Assembly (NCBI GenBank): GCA_031216915.1
Contig: CM062289.1
Span: 395,710,674-395,774,673, forward strand
Length of the DNA: 64,000 nt
Source of the DNA: Pictodentalium vernedei
Taxonomy: Eukaryota; Mollusca; Scaphopoda; Dentaliida; Dentaliidae
Direction: 5' to 3'
Every line of letters starts with the position of its first letter. Position 1 is the stretch's first letter. Positions 48,886 to 62,700 of this stretch are shown here, piece by piece. The translations under genes were made by a program, and so were the position numbers. The notes under the pieces were generated by a model, which was not told the DNA's origin, did no database searches, and saw nothing but the letters and a program-made list of their open reading frames with translations.

Positions 48886-51800
48886 ACCATGTATATTTTC
48901 GACACGCAAGCAAGGCGACTGCCCAACTTGGTTTTTCATAATTTCTTGCCCAGCCTTTGTCTAGTGAAACTCTGGATCGGGTTACGCCCCTGGGTTTTTT
49001 TAAAGAGTAATTTTATTTCCATTAAGATGAAATAGGACTTGGCGCCACTACAAATATATTCATTTCTGATCCTTTGAAAAGGACGAATGAGATTACTGCA
49101 TATCTTCACCAAATCTACAAACTTTCACCGTGATGCATAGTTTGAAACCCTCTTTGCAATGTTTGTCTTGTGTTTCTCGATTTTTAAACAGTCCCCTCAA
49201 CACCGATAGACCTACATTATTTGAAACACAATATTTTTTTTTCATCAGACTAAATGCTGAGAAGGAGTCGATCAACTAAGGCGAGAATTGATTTCACCCC
49301 CTTCTCCCGCCCATTACTTCTACACAACAGCTCAGAAACTATAAACAATACAGCTTATAACGTGTAGGGAACCGAGTACCAGGCGAATTGCAACTATTGC
49401 CGCGTGTAACTGCCAGAGGTTTCGGCTTACACCAGCCCAAAGCCAAACTGAATTTCAAAATTAGCAACGCATGGTGTACTTTCCATAATATCAACAGCCC
49501 ATCAACACAGGTTCACAGACCCGCCTCGTTCACGGACACAAGGCAACTGAAGGGCTCGTATCAAATTTGAAATAAAAATTGTAAATTTAGCAGCTGCACT
49601 GTCGGCCATGTGCACGCCTCAGTGTATTTGTGTTGGTTACGAATGCTAATACCATTTGTACATACGGTGCAACAAAACAGAATAATTTATTATCAGTTAT
49701 CCGACTTCTATATATATGCAAAGCTGCAGTCGGAAATAATACAGTCCACGAAAAGAGCGTCCTGAGAAAATATTTTGATGTTAAAAATTGCTGAAGTATT
49801 TTATTTAGTTGAAGCATCGCTGTCAGATCTTCTTGCAAGAAAATAACCGATTGGATAGATTCACTGCAATATCTTGAAAGGGCCGATTGAAATGACCTGG
49901 TGGCATGGAAAAGCAATTGAATATTTGGATGTATTTTGTTTGAAAACATAAAAATATTTCGTCAACAGCGCCTGGATGCGCTGAACTGGGGACAATATAC
50001 CCTTCCATACCCTTCTCGAAATCTACCATTGACACCAAGACTTATTTTGTATCTATGTTCATGGAGGCTAACTGGCGAAAGGGGAGGTGATAGTCTTCTT
50101 GAGATCTACTTTAAATGACAACATTTCTCTTGCATTTAAAACCTCGTATTGTTTGTAAAGTTTGTGTATCTTGCGAATAGCTATCAATTTGCATTACAGT
50201 ATTTATAATGCCGTTATGGAGTGAAATAGTAACGTTTGTAAAGTGTTTTTAGTCTTTGTCAGAAAATTAAAATAAAAAAACAAATTCCTTCTTTCAACTC
50301 AGCTGGGTGTCAAGAAATATGTCTTTTGTACATACATCAATTTCTACATTCAAATTTTATCGGGTGGGAGTAACTTTTGTATTCTAGGGGGGGGGGGGGG
50401 GGTGATAGCGGCTTCGATCAAACATTCTATAGGTGGGACGGAAGCAGTGGTTGCAGCGTGAATGAATGGGTTCGCGCAAGTAAACCCCATTCGGCCGTTG
50501 TCATGGTTGCATCGTTGCAAGCAACAAATTACATTAATGCCAAGGGTAGTTTATCTATCAGGGTGAGCTGAAACCCGTGTCCACATAAATAAACTTTTAT
50601 TCTATGACCTATTCTATCTGTGCACTTTTATCGGGTTAATAAGGAACATTTTGTAGACGAAGGGTATAATGTGGATTGCTTCAGTGTCCTTTGAGAACAA
50701 TAAAAATACACCCTCTGAAACAAAGTTTATACAAACTCTCCCGTTGGTCGCATTAGAAAAAACATTTTATAGTCGAGTTAGTGTTGGGTTTCGTTTTTTT
50801 TTCAGAAAATGAATGCGTTTGAAATAAATGTGCGTAACAAACTGTCTTGTCATTAGAACCAGAATTTCGTCAAAGCTCTCAGATATAAAAAAAATATAGG
50901 AAACCACTGTAACATTAAAACATAGACAGTTTATAAAACACATCATGTTGCATGTGCACATCATTAATGCAAAATAGCAGTTGTCCTTCGTCGAACACTA
51001 TCCTCCATTTATAAAAAACAAGCTACCAACAAAAAGTTTTGTCTGGCCATTTACAGTCAAATAATCCTGGTAGGAACTCAGAGTAGTGTCTGTTTGCTGC
51101 TTGAGCCGACAACCAACGCCTGGGGTGCATATCCCAATAATGTGGTTTTATGGGTATAAACGATCAGTAAAACTTCAATTTGGTTTTGGTGACCACATAG
51201 TTATAGGTGTTGGAAGTCACCGTAAATATGAATAAATTAATAATCTCCAGAAAAATGTTAGTGTATCAGTGGCAAAGTCTCGAGCGTGGAACCACAAGCA
51301 AACAAAATTCGCTATTACTACGTGCAATGCGTGGATTGTGGACTACCACTGAAACACCTATGGAGTGGAGTTTCTCTCAGGCAAACACACCTCCTCGTCT
51401 GTTAAAAAAACATGGAAATAATAAGGAAAATTTCAGCCATTTCACCTCCGACTTGAACGCGCAGGGTCACTGTCCTAAAGGGTGTTACAACCAGATGCGT
51501 CACGAAGAATATCAATTGGGGGAGGGGTGGAAAACATGACTTGTTCCGCCGGTGATTCCTAATGTTACGACTGATGAAATATTTCAACTACACTTTGGCC
51601 ATTTATCTGCGAAGCATTTAGCTGATTGGTTCTGATAGTCGATAAGGGGAGATAACCGTCCATTTGAACCAGTCATCAAAAGTGGAAAGCTGCCAATGGA
51701 TGCAGCAACTATTCACGAACGATGACTGAGAATTTCAATTAAATCCCTCAAGAATTTTCTTAGATAGAGTGTTTTAACGAGATGTTTTGAATTTGGTCTT

Positions 51801-54318
51801 TTTCAAGATGTTGCGAAGCGGGACGGGGATGTGCACGGCGGACACCCCCCCCCCCCCCCCGGTCTGGGATAGTGCCCCTTAAAACTTATAATTCAGTGCC
51901 ACGGGTGGAGAGATGGGACAAAAGCAACCTCGCGTTTTCAAGAACTTTGCCTGTGGATCACGACACTACCCTTAAAACATAGATAATGGCCAGAACTCGA
52001 AAGTGAACAGAAATCGCTTGCGAAAAAGATGGCTAGCTAGACATTAAAATGGAACACACGGCAGTTTCAGATATAGCTTGTGGAGGGGGGGGGGGGGGAG
52101 GGGGGGGCTTGGACCCATCGAGGAGACCCTAGTTCGACCCAATGGAAGAAAATTTGATTTCTCAATCTAACCGAACTGAAGAACGCTGTTTACATGCATC
52201 TGGGCGAAAAAAATGGAGATTAGGCGGCTGGTATGTCGAAATGTCTCCATGTGGACTGCTAATGGCAATCCACATAGAGAGCCATTTCGTATACCGGCAG
52301 TCTATGCAATGAGATCCATTTCGCTTGTTGGTCGTTTTCACGCACCAACAGGCTGCATTAATTTTGCGATTCCCCCCCCCCCCTCCTCCCAGGGGTGGCG
52401 GCACTATCTTTTCAAGATATTTTCAGTCGACGTTCAGTCACAACTCTATTTTGTAGAAAACGCAGGCTTATGCGATTATTTACCTGAAGTTGGAAACGGG
52501 GCAATCTTCTGAAATAAAAAAAATGCTCTATTTCGCAGACGCCCAAGTCAAAGTATCACCTGGATTCGAAACCACTCGCAGCGATCTCTTCCAATGCTTA
52601 TGAGTGCCGAAAACATTGAGCACGTGACCTAGTGCATTTGCCACCCAAAGTTGTGAGCAGGATTAAATAGGAATCATCGGCCGATTGGTTCAAAATCTGT
52701 TGGCTTTGAATCCATCAATCAATATATTTTTATCCAGTTTGTACAGTATTAAAAACCTTTTTCTATAATTTTGTGCCAGAATGAGTGAAAATCTCTCAAA
52801 AACATGTGGCATGAAAACAAAGTGTCAAGTTCATTCAGTGCAAGACCAGACGGCAGAAGCGAAAATTCCAAAGTTCAATTTAAATTTTACCTTGTACTAT
52901 ATATTTTTTCCAGTTTTTGTTAGTTCAAAAAAGATGATGTACTTTTGGATGTATAGGTAACTTGGTGTGTTGTACAGAGAGTGAAAGGTTAGCAATGCTG
53001 TCAATGGGATTTTGGGGCTTTTAACAACCTCATATCGAGAACGTATTGAACGCCCCAATCCACTTGGCTACTGAACCTTTCACTAAAATTTTGAAATAAA
53101 GCGTTGTAATACACCCAGGTGTTAAAAAATCAAAACCATTCAGATTGATTATTCTCTAATGTTTGTTAACAGTCGGAAACTTGATTATCCTTATCCGAAA
53201 GCAAGACTGACGGACAAATAATTTGATTATACAAAGCTTTAATTTATATTCTTTTTGAACAGACGATTTTTTCGATGAGATCTGTTCGGGTATACTTAGC
53301 CCATGTTGCACATTCAACACTGTGATTACGTTACTCTGCGTAGTGTACAGCGTATAATGTTTTGTCCATATTTCAATGAAAAATATGATCATTCAGAGCC
53401 ATATTTTAAACGCCAGTATCTCTCGACACAACAGATGGAATAAGCTGATCTTTTCAGCCTAGAATTCTGACACGTACATTAAGAGAAACCATGCCTTTTT
53501 TCTCCTAAAGTTTTGTTAATAAAAAATGTCAAATTGAAAAAAGTCAAACATCGACTAAATAATCATTCATCTTTTGCCCCCTGTTAATATTCGTATCCAT
53601 GCTCAAAGTCAAACCTTAAACCCGAAAATCTTATTCTGGAGTAAAGATTGACCAAGAGAAACCTTCTAATGTTCTCTTTATTTTAATAACGTGCAACTCA
53701 GATAAACGGGACATGCCGATAATGACAATGATTCGTCATCGTCTAACTACTCAGAATGAAAGTATGATATCAAAGAAAAATTCTGTTTTTCAAGGCTGCG
53801 CACATACACATACATCTTATGTGTTGGGGGGGGGGGATTGCTTGGGGATAGTGTTGTGTGGCTGGAGGGAGGCTTTGCACAATATTATGTTAGTTTGGGC
53901 AGGGCCGTCACTAACAATTTTTATTTATTTATTTTTCTTGGGATGTAGGGGTGGGGGAGGTATAGGACATCTGAGCCCGACGGCTCGGTCATATCGTCCA
54001 AATTATCAGATCGTACCTAATTCCTTTTATCGAAGACACATACGCAAAAATATACTTTCCATTGATAGAATACTTACATGGCAGGGAATTTATTAGAATT
54101 TCATGACAGTGCTGTCCATTACAAACCAATTGGGCGGATATGCCCGACCTTCTGGGTGCTTTCAACAGGTCATGGTCATAAAAATAATTTATTATTACTT
54201 GCTCTCTCTCCCTGGATGTGTGATTCTACCGATATTGTGAGTCTGGAATTTATTGCACTTTCTGATGTGTGTATATTTTATCGGCGAGCAAGAGATTTAG
54301 TCCAGCTGAGTACTCAAA
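48886..54318. repeat. Array unit 10 (class A, repeats unit 7)
   Basis: 5433 bp. It matches unit 7 at all diagnostic sites, including the two variants shared by no other unit. Private features are GCG for GGG near 48916, which changes Gly to Ala in the 98-codon frame, a T run one base shorter near 48993, G in 'actgagaattt' near 51730 and G in 'gtggagagatg' near 51910. Run lengths are 16, 16, 14/8, 12 and 11. Confidence 0.97.
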
Positions 54319-57300
54319 ACCATGTATATTTTCGACACGCAAGCAAGGGGACTGCCCAACTTGGTTTTTCATAATTTCTTGCCCAGCCTTTGTCTGGTGA
54401 AACTCTGGATCGGGTTACGCCCCTGGGTTTTTTTTAAAGAGTAATTTTATTTCCATTAAGATGAAATAGGACTTGGCGCCACTACAAATATATTCATTTC
54501 TGATCCTTTGAAAAGGACGAATGAGATTACTGCATATCTTCACCAAATCTACAAACTTTCACCGTGATGCATAGTTTGAAACCCTCTTTGCAATGTTTGT
54601 CTTGTGTTTCTCGATTTTTAAACAGTCCCCTCAACACCGATAGACCTACATTATTTGAAACACAATATTTTTTTTTCATCAGACTAAATGCTGAGAAGGA
54701 GTCGATCAACTAAGGCGAGAATTGATTTCACCCCCTTCTCCCGCCCATTACTTCTACACAACAGCTCAGAAACTATAAACAATACAGCTTATAACGTGTA
54801 GGGAACCGAGTACCAGGCGAATTGCAACTATTGCCGCGTGTAACTGCCAGAGGTTTCGGCTTACACCAGCCCAAAGCCAAACTGAATTTCAAAATTAGCA
54901 ACGCATGGTGTACTTTCCATAATATCAACAGCCCATCAACACAGGTTCACAGACCCGCCTCGTTCACGGACACAAGGCAACTGAAGGGCTCGTATCAAAT
55001 TTGAAATAAAAATTGTAAATTTAGCAGCTGCACTGTCGGCCATGTGCACGCCTCAGTGTATTTGTGTTGGTTACGAATGCTAATACCATTTGTACATACG
55101 GTGCAACAAAACAGAATAATTTATTATCAGTTATCCGACTTCTATATATATGCAAAGCTGCAGTCGGAAATAATACAGTCCACGAAAAGAGCGTCCTGAG
55201 AAAATATTTTGGTGTTAAAAATTGCTGAAGTATTTTATTTAGTTGAAGCATCGCTGTCAGATCTTCTTGCAAGAAAATAACCGATTGGATAGATTCACTG
55301 CAATATCTTGAAAGGGCCGATTGAAATGACCTGGTGGCATGAAAAAGCAATTGAATATTTGGATGTATTTTGTTTGAAAACATAAAAATATTTCGTCAAC
55401 AGCGCCTGGATGCGCTGAACTGGGGACAATATACCCTTCCATACCCTTCTCGAAATCTACCATTGACACCAAGACTTATTTTGTATCTATGTTCATGGAG
55501 GCTAACTGGCGAAAGGGGAGGTGATAGTCTTCTTGAGATCTACTTTAAATGACAACATTTCTCTTGCATTTAAAACCTCGTATTGTTTGTAAAGTTTGTG
55601 TATCTTGCGAATAGCTATCAATTTGCATTACAGTATTTATAATGCCGTTATGGAGTGAAATAGTAACGTTTGTAAAGTGTTTTTAGTCTTTGTCAGAAAA
55701 TTAAAATAAAAAAACAAATTCCTTCTTTCAACTCAGCTGGGTGTCAAGAAATATGTCTTTTGTACATACATCAATTTCTACATTCAAATTTTATCGGGTG
55801 GGAGTAACTTTTGTATTCTGGGGGGGGGGGGGGGGGTGATAGCGGCTTCGATCAAACATTCTATAGGTGGGACGGAAGCAGTGGTTGCAGCGTGAATGAA
55901 TGGGTTCGCGCAAGTAAACCCCATTCGGCCGTTGTCATGGTTGCATCGTTGCAAGCAACAAATTACATTAATGCCAAGGGTAGTTTATCTATCAGGGTGA
56001 GCTGAAACCCGTGTCCACATAAATAAACTTTTATTCTATGACCTATTCTATCTGTGCACTTTTATCGGGTTAATAAGGAACATTTTGTAGACGAAGGGTA
56101 TAATGTGGATTGCTTCAGTGTCCTTTGAGAACAATAAAAATACACCCTCTGAAACAAAGTTTATACAAACTCTCCCGTTGGTCGCATTAGAAAAAACGTT
56201 TTATAGTCGAGTTAGTGTTGGGTTTCGTTTTTTTTTCAGAAAATGAATGCGTTTGAAATAAATGTGCGTAACAAACTGTCTTGTCATTAGAACCAGAATT
56301 TCGTCAAAGCTCTCAGATATAAAAAAAATATAGGAAACCACTGTAACATTAAAACATAGACAGTTTATAAAACACATCATGTTGCATGTGCACATCATTA
56401 ATGCAAAATAGCAGTTGTCCTTCGTCGAACACTATCCTCCATTTATAAAAAACAAGCTACCAACAAAAAGTTTTGTCTGGCCATTTACAGTCAAATAATC
56501 CTGGTAGGAACTCAGAGTAGTGTCTGTTTGCTGCTTGAGCCGACAACCAACGCCTGGGGTGCATATCCCAATAATGTGGTTTTATGGGTATAAACGATCA
56601 GTAAAACTTCAATTTGGTTTTGGTGACCACAGAGTTATAGGTGTTGGAAGTCACCGTAAATATGAATAAATTAATAATCTCCAGAAAAATGTTAGTGTAT
56701 CAGTGGCAAAGTCTCGAGCGTGGAACCACAAGCAAACAAAATTCGTTATTACTACGTGCAATGCGTGGATTGTGGACTACCACTGAAACACCTATGGAGT
56801 GGAGTTTCTCTCAGGCAAACACACCCCCTCGTCTGTTAAAAAAACATGGAAATAATAAGGAAAATTTCAGCCATTTCACCTCCGACTTGAACGCGCAGGG
56901 TCACTGTCCTAAAGGGTGTTACAACCAGATGCGTCACGAAGAATATCAATTGGGGGAGGAGTGGAAAACATGACTTGTTCCGCCGGTGATTCCTAATGTT
57001 ACGACTGATGAAATATTTCAACTACACTTTGGCCATTTATCTGCGAAGCATTTAGCTGATTGGTTCTGATAGTCGATAAGGGGAGATAACCGTCCATTTG
57101 AACCAGTCATCAAAAGTGGAAAGCTGCCAATGGATGCAGCAACTATTCACGAACGATGACTGAAAATTTCAATTAAATCCCTCAAGAATTTTCTTAGATA
57201 GAGTGTTTTAACGAGATGTTTTGAATTTGGTCTTTTTCAAGATGTTGCGAAGCGGGACGGGGATGTGCACGGCGGACACCCCCCCCCCCCCGGTCTGGGA

Positions 57301-59748
57301 TAGTGCCCCTTAAAACTTATAATTCAGTGCCACGGGTGGATAGATGGGACAAAAGCAACCTCGCGTTTTCAAGAACTTTGCCTGTGGATCACGACACTAC
57401 CCTTAAAACATAGATAATGGCCAGAACTCGAAAGTGAACAGAAATCGCTTGCGAAAAAGATGGCTAGCTAGACATTAAAATGGAACACACGGCAGTTTCA
57501 GATATAGCTTGTGGAGGGGGGGGGGGGAGGGGGGGGGGGCTTGGACCCATCGAGGAGACCCTAGTTCGACCCAATGGAAGAAAATTTGATTTCTCAATCT
57601 AACCGAACTGAAGAACGCTGTTTACATGCATCTGGGCGAAAAAAATGGAGATTAGGCGGCTGGTATGTCGAAATGTCTCCATGTGGACTGCTAATGGCAA
57701 TCCACATAGAGAGCCATTTCGTATACCGGCAGTCTATGCAATGAGATCCATTTCGCTTGTTGGTCGTTTTCACGCACCAACAGGCTGCATTAATTTTGCG
57801 ATCCCCCCCCCCCTCCTCCCAGGGGTGGCGGCACTATCTTTTCAAGATATTTTCAGTCGACGTTCAGTCACAACTCTATTTTGTAGAAAACGCAGGCTTA
57901 TGCGATTATTTACCTGAAGTTGGAAACGGGGCAATCTTCTGAAATAAAAAAAAATGCTCTATTTCGCAGACGCCCAAGTCAAAGTATCACCTGGATTCGA
58001 AACCACTCGCAGCGATCTCTTCCAATGCTTATGAGTGCCGAAAACATTGAGCACGTGACCTAGTGCATTTGCCACCCAAAGTTGTGAGCAGGATTAAATA
58101 GGAATCATCGGCCGATTGGTTCAAAATCTGTTGGCTTTGAATCCATCAATCAATATATTTTTATCCAGTTTGTACAGTATTAAAAACCTTTTTCTATAAT
58201 TTTGTGCCAGAATGAGTGAAAATCTCTCAAAAACATGTGGCATGAAAACAAAGTGTCAAGTTCATTCAGTGCAAGACCAGACGGCAGAAGCGAAAATTCC
58301 AAAGTTCAATTTAAATTTTACCTTGTACTATATATTTTTTCCAGTTTTTGTTAGTTCAAAAAGATGATGTACTTTTGGATGTATAGGTAACTTGGTGTGT
58401 TGTACAGAGAGTGAAAGGTTAGCAATGCTGTCAATGGGATTTTGGGGCTTTTAACAACCTCATATCGAGAACGTATTGAACGCCCCAATCCACTTGGCTA
58501 CTGAACCTTTCACTAAAATTTTGAAATAAAGCGTTGTAATACACCCAGGTGTTAAAAAATCAAAACCATTCAGATTGATTATTCTCTAATGTTTGTTAAC
58601 AGTCGGAAACTTGATTATCCTTATCCGAAAGCAAGACTGACGGACAAATAATTTGATTATACAAAGCTTTAATTTATATTCTTTTTGAACAGACGATTTT
58701 TTCGATGAGATCTGTTCGGGTATACTTAGCCCATGTTGCACATTCAACACTGTGATTACGTTACTCTGCGTAGTGTACAGCGTATAATGTTTTGTCCATA
58801 TTTCAATGAAAAATATGATCATTCAGAGCCATATTTTAAACGCCAGTATCTCTCGACACAACAGATGGAATAAGCTGATCTTTTCAGCCTAGAATTCTGA
58901 CACGTACATTAAGAGAAACCATGCCTTTTTTCTCCTAAAGTTTTGTTAATAAAAAATGTCAAATTGAAAAAAGTCAAACATCGACTAAATAATCATTCAT
59001 CTTTTGCCCCCTGTTAATATTCGTATCCATGCTCAAAGTCAAACCTTAAACCCGAAAATCTTATTCTGGAGTAAAGATTGACCAAGAGAAACCTTCTAAT
59101 GTTCTCTTTATTTTAATAACGTGCAACTCAGATAAACGGGACATGCCGATAATGACAATGATTCGTCATCGTCTAACTACTCAGAATGAAAGTATGATAT
59201 CAAACAAAAATCCTGTTTTTCAAGGCTGCGCACATACACATACATCTTATGTGTTGGGGGGGGGGGATTGCTTGGGGATAGTGTTGTGTGGCTGGAGGGA
59301 GGCTTTGCACAATATTATGTTAGTTTGGGCAGGGCCGTCACTAACAATTTTTATTTATTTATTTTTCTTGGGATGTAGGGGTGGGGGAGGTATAGGACAT
59401 CTGAGCCCGACGGCTCGGTCATATCGTCCAAATTATCGGATCGTACCTAATTCCTTTTATCGAAGACACATACGCAAAAATATACTTTCCATTGATAGAA
59501 TACTTACATGGCAGGGAATTTATTAGAATTTCATGACAGTGCTGTCCATTACAAACCAATTGGGCGGATATGCCCGACCTTCTGGGTGCTTTCAACAGGT
59601 CATGGTCATAAAAATAATTTATTATTACTTGCTCTCTCTCCCTGGATGTGTGATTCTACCGATATTGTGAGTCTGGAATTTATTGCACTTTCTGATGTGT
59701 GTATATTTTATCGGCGAGCAAGAGATTTAGTCCAGCTGAGTACTCAAA
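54319..59748. repeat. Array unit 11 (class B, repeats unit 8)
   Basis: 5430 bp. It matches unit 8 through most of its length, including the G before the first poly(G) run at 55820. At its right end it departs from unit 8, with T rather than C in the 'ggtatagg' stretch. This places one edge of the trio duplication between about 58.6 and 59.4 kb. Private changes include G to C and T to C in the 'caaacaaaaatcctg' stretch near 59204-59212. Run lengths are 17, 13, 12/11, 11 and 11. Confidence 0.97.
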
Positions 59749-62700
59749 ACCATGTATATTTTCGACACGCAAGCAAGGGGACTGCCCAACTTGGTTTTTC
59801 ATAATTTCTTGCCCAGCCTTTGTCTGGTGAAACTCTGGATCGGGTTACGCCCCTGGGTTTTTTTTAAAGAGTAATTTTATTTCCATTAAGATGAAATAGG
59901 ACTTGGCGCCACTACAAATATATTCATTTCTGATCCTTTGAAAAGGACGAATGAGATTACTGCATATCTTCACCAAATCTACAAACTTTCACCGTGATGC
60001 ATAGTTTGAAACCCTCTTTGCAATGTTTGTCTTGTGTTTCTCGATTTTTAAACAGTCCCCTCAACACCGATAGACCTACATTATTTGAAACACAATATTT
60101 TTTTTTCATCAGACTAAATGCTGAGAAGGAGTCGATCAACTAAGGCGAGAATTGATTTCACCCCCTTCTCCCGCCCATTACTTCTACACAACAGCTCAGA
60201 AACTATAAACAATACAGCTTATAACGTGTAGGGAACCGAGTACCAGGCGAATTGCAACTATTGCCGCGTGTAACTGCCAGAGGTTTCGGCTTACACCAGC
60301 CCAAAGCCAAACTGAATTTCAAAATTAGCAACGCATGGTGTACTTTCCATAATATCAACAGCCCATCAACACAGGTTCACAGACCCGCCTCGTTCACGGA
60401 CACAAGGCAACTGAAGGGCTCGTATCAAATTTGAAATAAAAATTGTAAATTTAGCAGCTGCACTGTCGGCCATGTGCACGCCTCAGTGTATTTGTGTTGG
60501 TTACGAATGCTAATACCATTTGTACATACGGTGCAACAAAACAGAATAATTTATTATCAGTTATCCGACTTCTATATATATGCAAAGCTGCAGTCGGAAA
60601 TAATACAGTCCACGAAAAGAGCGTCCTGAGAAAATATTTTGGTGTTAAAAATTGCTGAAGTATTTTATTTAGTTGAAGCATCGCTGTCAGATCTTCTTGC
60701 AAGAAAATAACCGATTGGATAGATTCACTGCAATATCTTGAAAGGGCCGATTGAAATGACCTGGTGGCATGAAAAAGCAATTGAATATTTGGATGTATTT
60801 TGTTTGAAAACATAAAAATATTTCGTCAACAGCGCCTGGATGCGCTGAACTGGGGACAATATACCCTTCCATACCCTTCTCGAAATCTACCATTGACACC
60901 AAGACTTATTTTGTATCTATGTTCATGGAGGCTAACTGGCGAAAGGGGAGGTGATAGTCTTCTTGAGATCTACTTTAAATGACAACATTTCTCTTGCATT
61001 TAAAACCTCGTATTGTTTGTAAAGTTTGTGTATCTTGCGAATAGCTATCAATTTGCATTACAGTATTTATAATGCCGTTATGGAGTGAAATAGTAACGTT
61101 TGTAAAGTGTTTTTAGTCTTTGTCAGAAAATTAAAATAAAAAAACAAATTCCTTCTTTCAACTCAGCTGGGTGTCAAGAAATATGTCTTTTGTACATACA
61201 TCAATTTCTACATTCAAATTTTATCGGGTGGGAGTAACTTTTGTATTCTAGGGGGGGGGGGGGGGTGATAGCGGCTTCGATCAAACATTCTATAGGTGGG
61301 ACGGAAGCAGTGGTTGCAGCGTGAATGAATGGGTTCGCGCAAGTAAACCCCATTCGGCCGTTGTCATGGTTGCATCGTTGCAAGCAACAAATTACATTAA
61401 TGCCAAGGGTAGTTTATCTATCAGGGTGAGCTGAAACCCGTGTCCACATAAATAAACTTTTATTCTATGACCTATTCTATCTGTGCACTTTTATCGGGTT
61501 AATAAGGAACATTTTGTAGACGAAGGGTATAATGTGGATTGCTTCAGTGTCCTTTGAGAACAATAAAAAGACACCCTCTGAAACAAAGTTTATACAAACT
61601 CTCCCGTTGGTCGCATTAGAAAAAACGTTTTATAGTCGAGTTAGTGTTGGGTTTCGTTTTTTTTTCAGAAAATGAATGCGTTTGAAATAAATGTGCGTAA
61701 CAAACTGTCTTGTCATTAGAACCAGAATTTCGTCAAAGCTCTCAGATATAAAAAAAATATAGGAAACCACTGTAACATTAAAACATAGACAGTTTATAAA
61801 ACACATCATGTTGCATGTGCACATCATTAATGCAAAATAGCAGTTGTCCTTCGTCGAACACTATCCTCCATTTATAAAAAACAAGCTACCAACAAAAAGT
61901 TTTGTCTGGCCATTTACAGTCAAATAATCCTGGTAGGAACTCAGAGTAGTGTCTGTTTGCTGCTTGAGCCGACAACCAACGCCTGGGGTGCATATCCCAA
62001 TAATGTGGTTTTATGGGTATAAACGATCAGTAAAACTTCAATTTGGTTTTGGTGACCACAGAGTTATAGGTGTTGGAAGTCACCGTAAATATGAATAAAT
62101 TAATAATCTCCAGAAAAATGTTAGTGTATCAGTGGCAAAGTCTCGAGCGTGGAACCACAAGCAAACAAAATTCGTTATTACTACGTGCAATGCGTGGATT
62201 GTGGACTACCACTGAAACACCTATGGAGTGGAGTTTCTCTCAGGCAAACACACCCCCTCGTCTGTTAAAAAAACATGGAAATAATAAGGAAAATTTCAGC
62301 CATTTCACCTCCGACTTGAACGCGCAGGGTCACTGTCCTAAAGGGTGTTACAACCAGATGCGTCACGAAGAATATCAATTGGGGGAGGAGTGGAAAACAT
62401 GACTTGTTCCGCCGGTGATTCCTAATGTTACGACTGATGAAATATTTCAACTACACTTTGGCCATTTATCTGCGAAGCATTTAGCTGATTGGTTCTGATA
62501 GTCGATAAGGGGAGATAACCGTCCATTTGAACCAGTCATCAAAAGTGGAAAGCTGCCAATGGATGCAGCAACTATTCACGAACGATGACTGAAAATTTCA
62601 ATTAAATCCCTCAAGAATTTTCTTAGATAGAGTGTTTTAACGAGATGTTTTGAATTTGGTCTTTTTCAAGATGTTGCGAAGCGGGACGGGGATGTGCACG

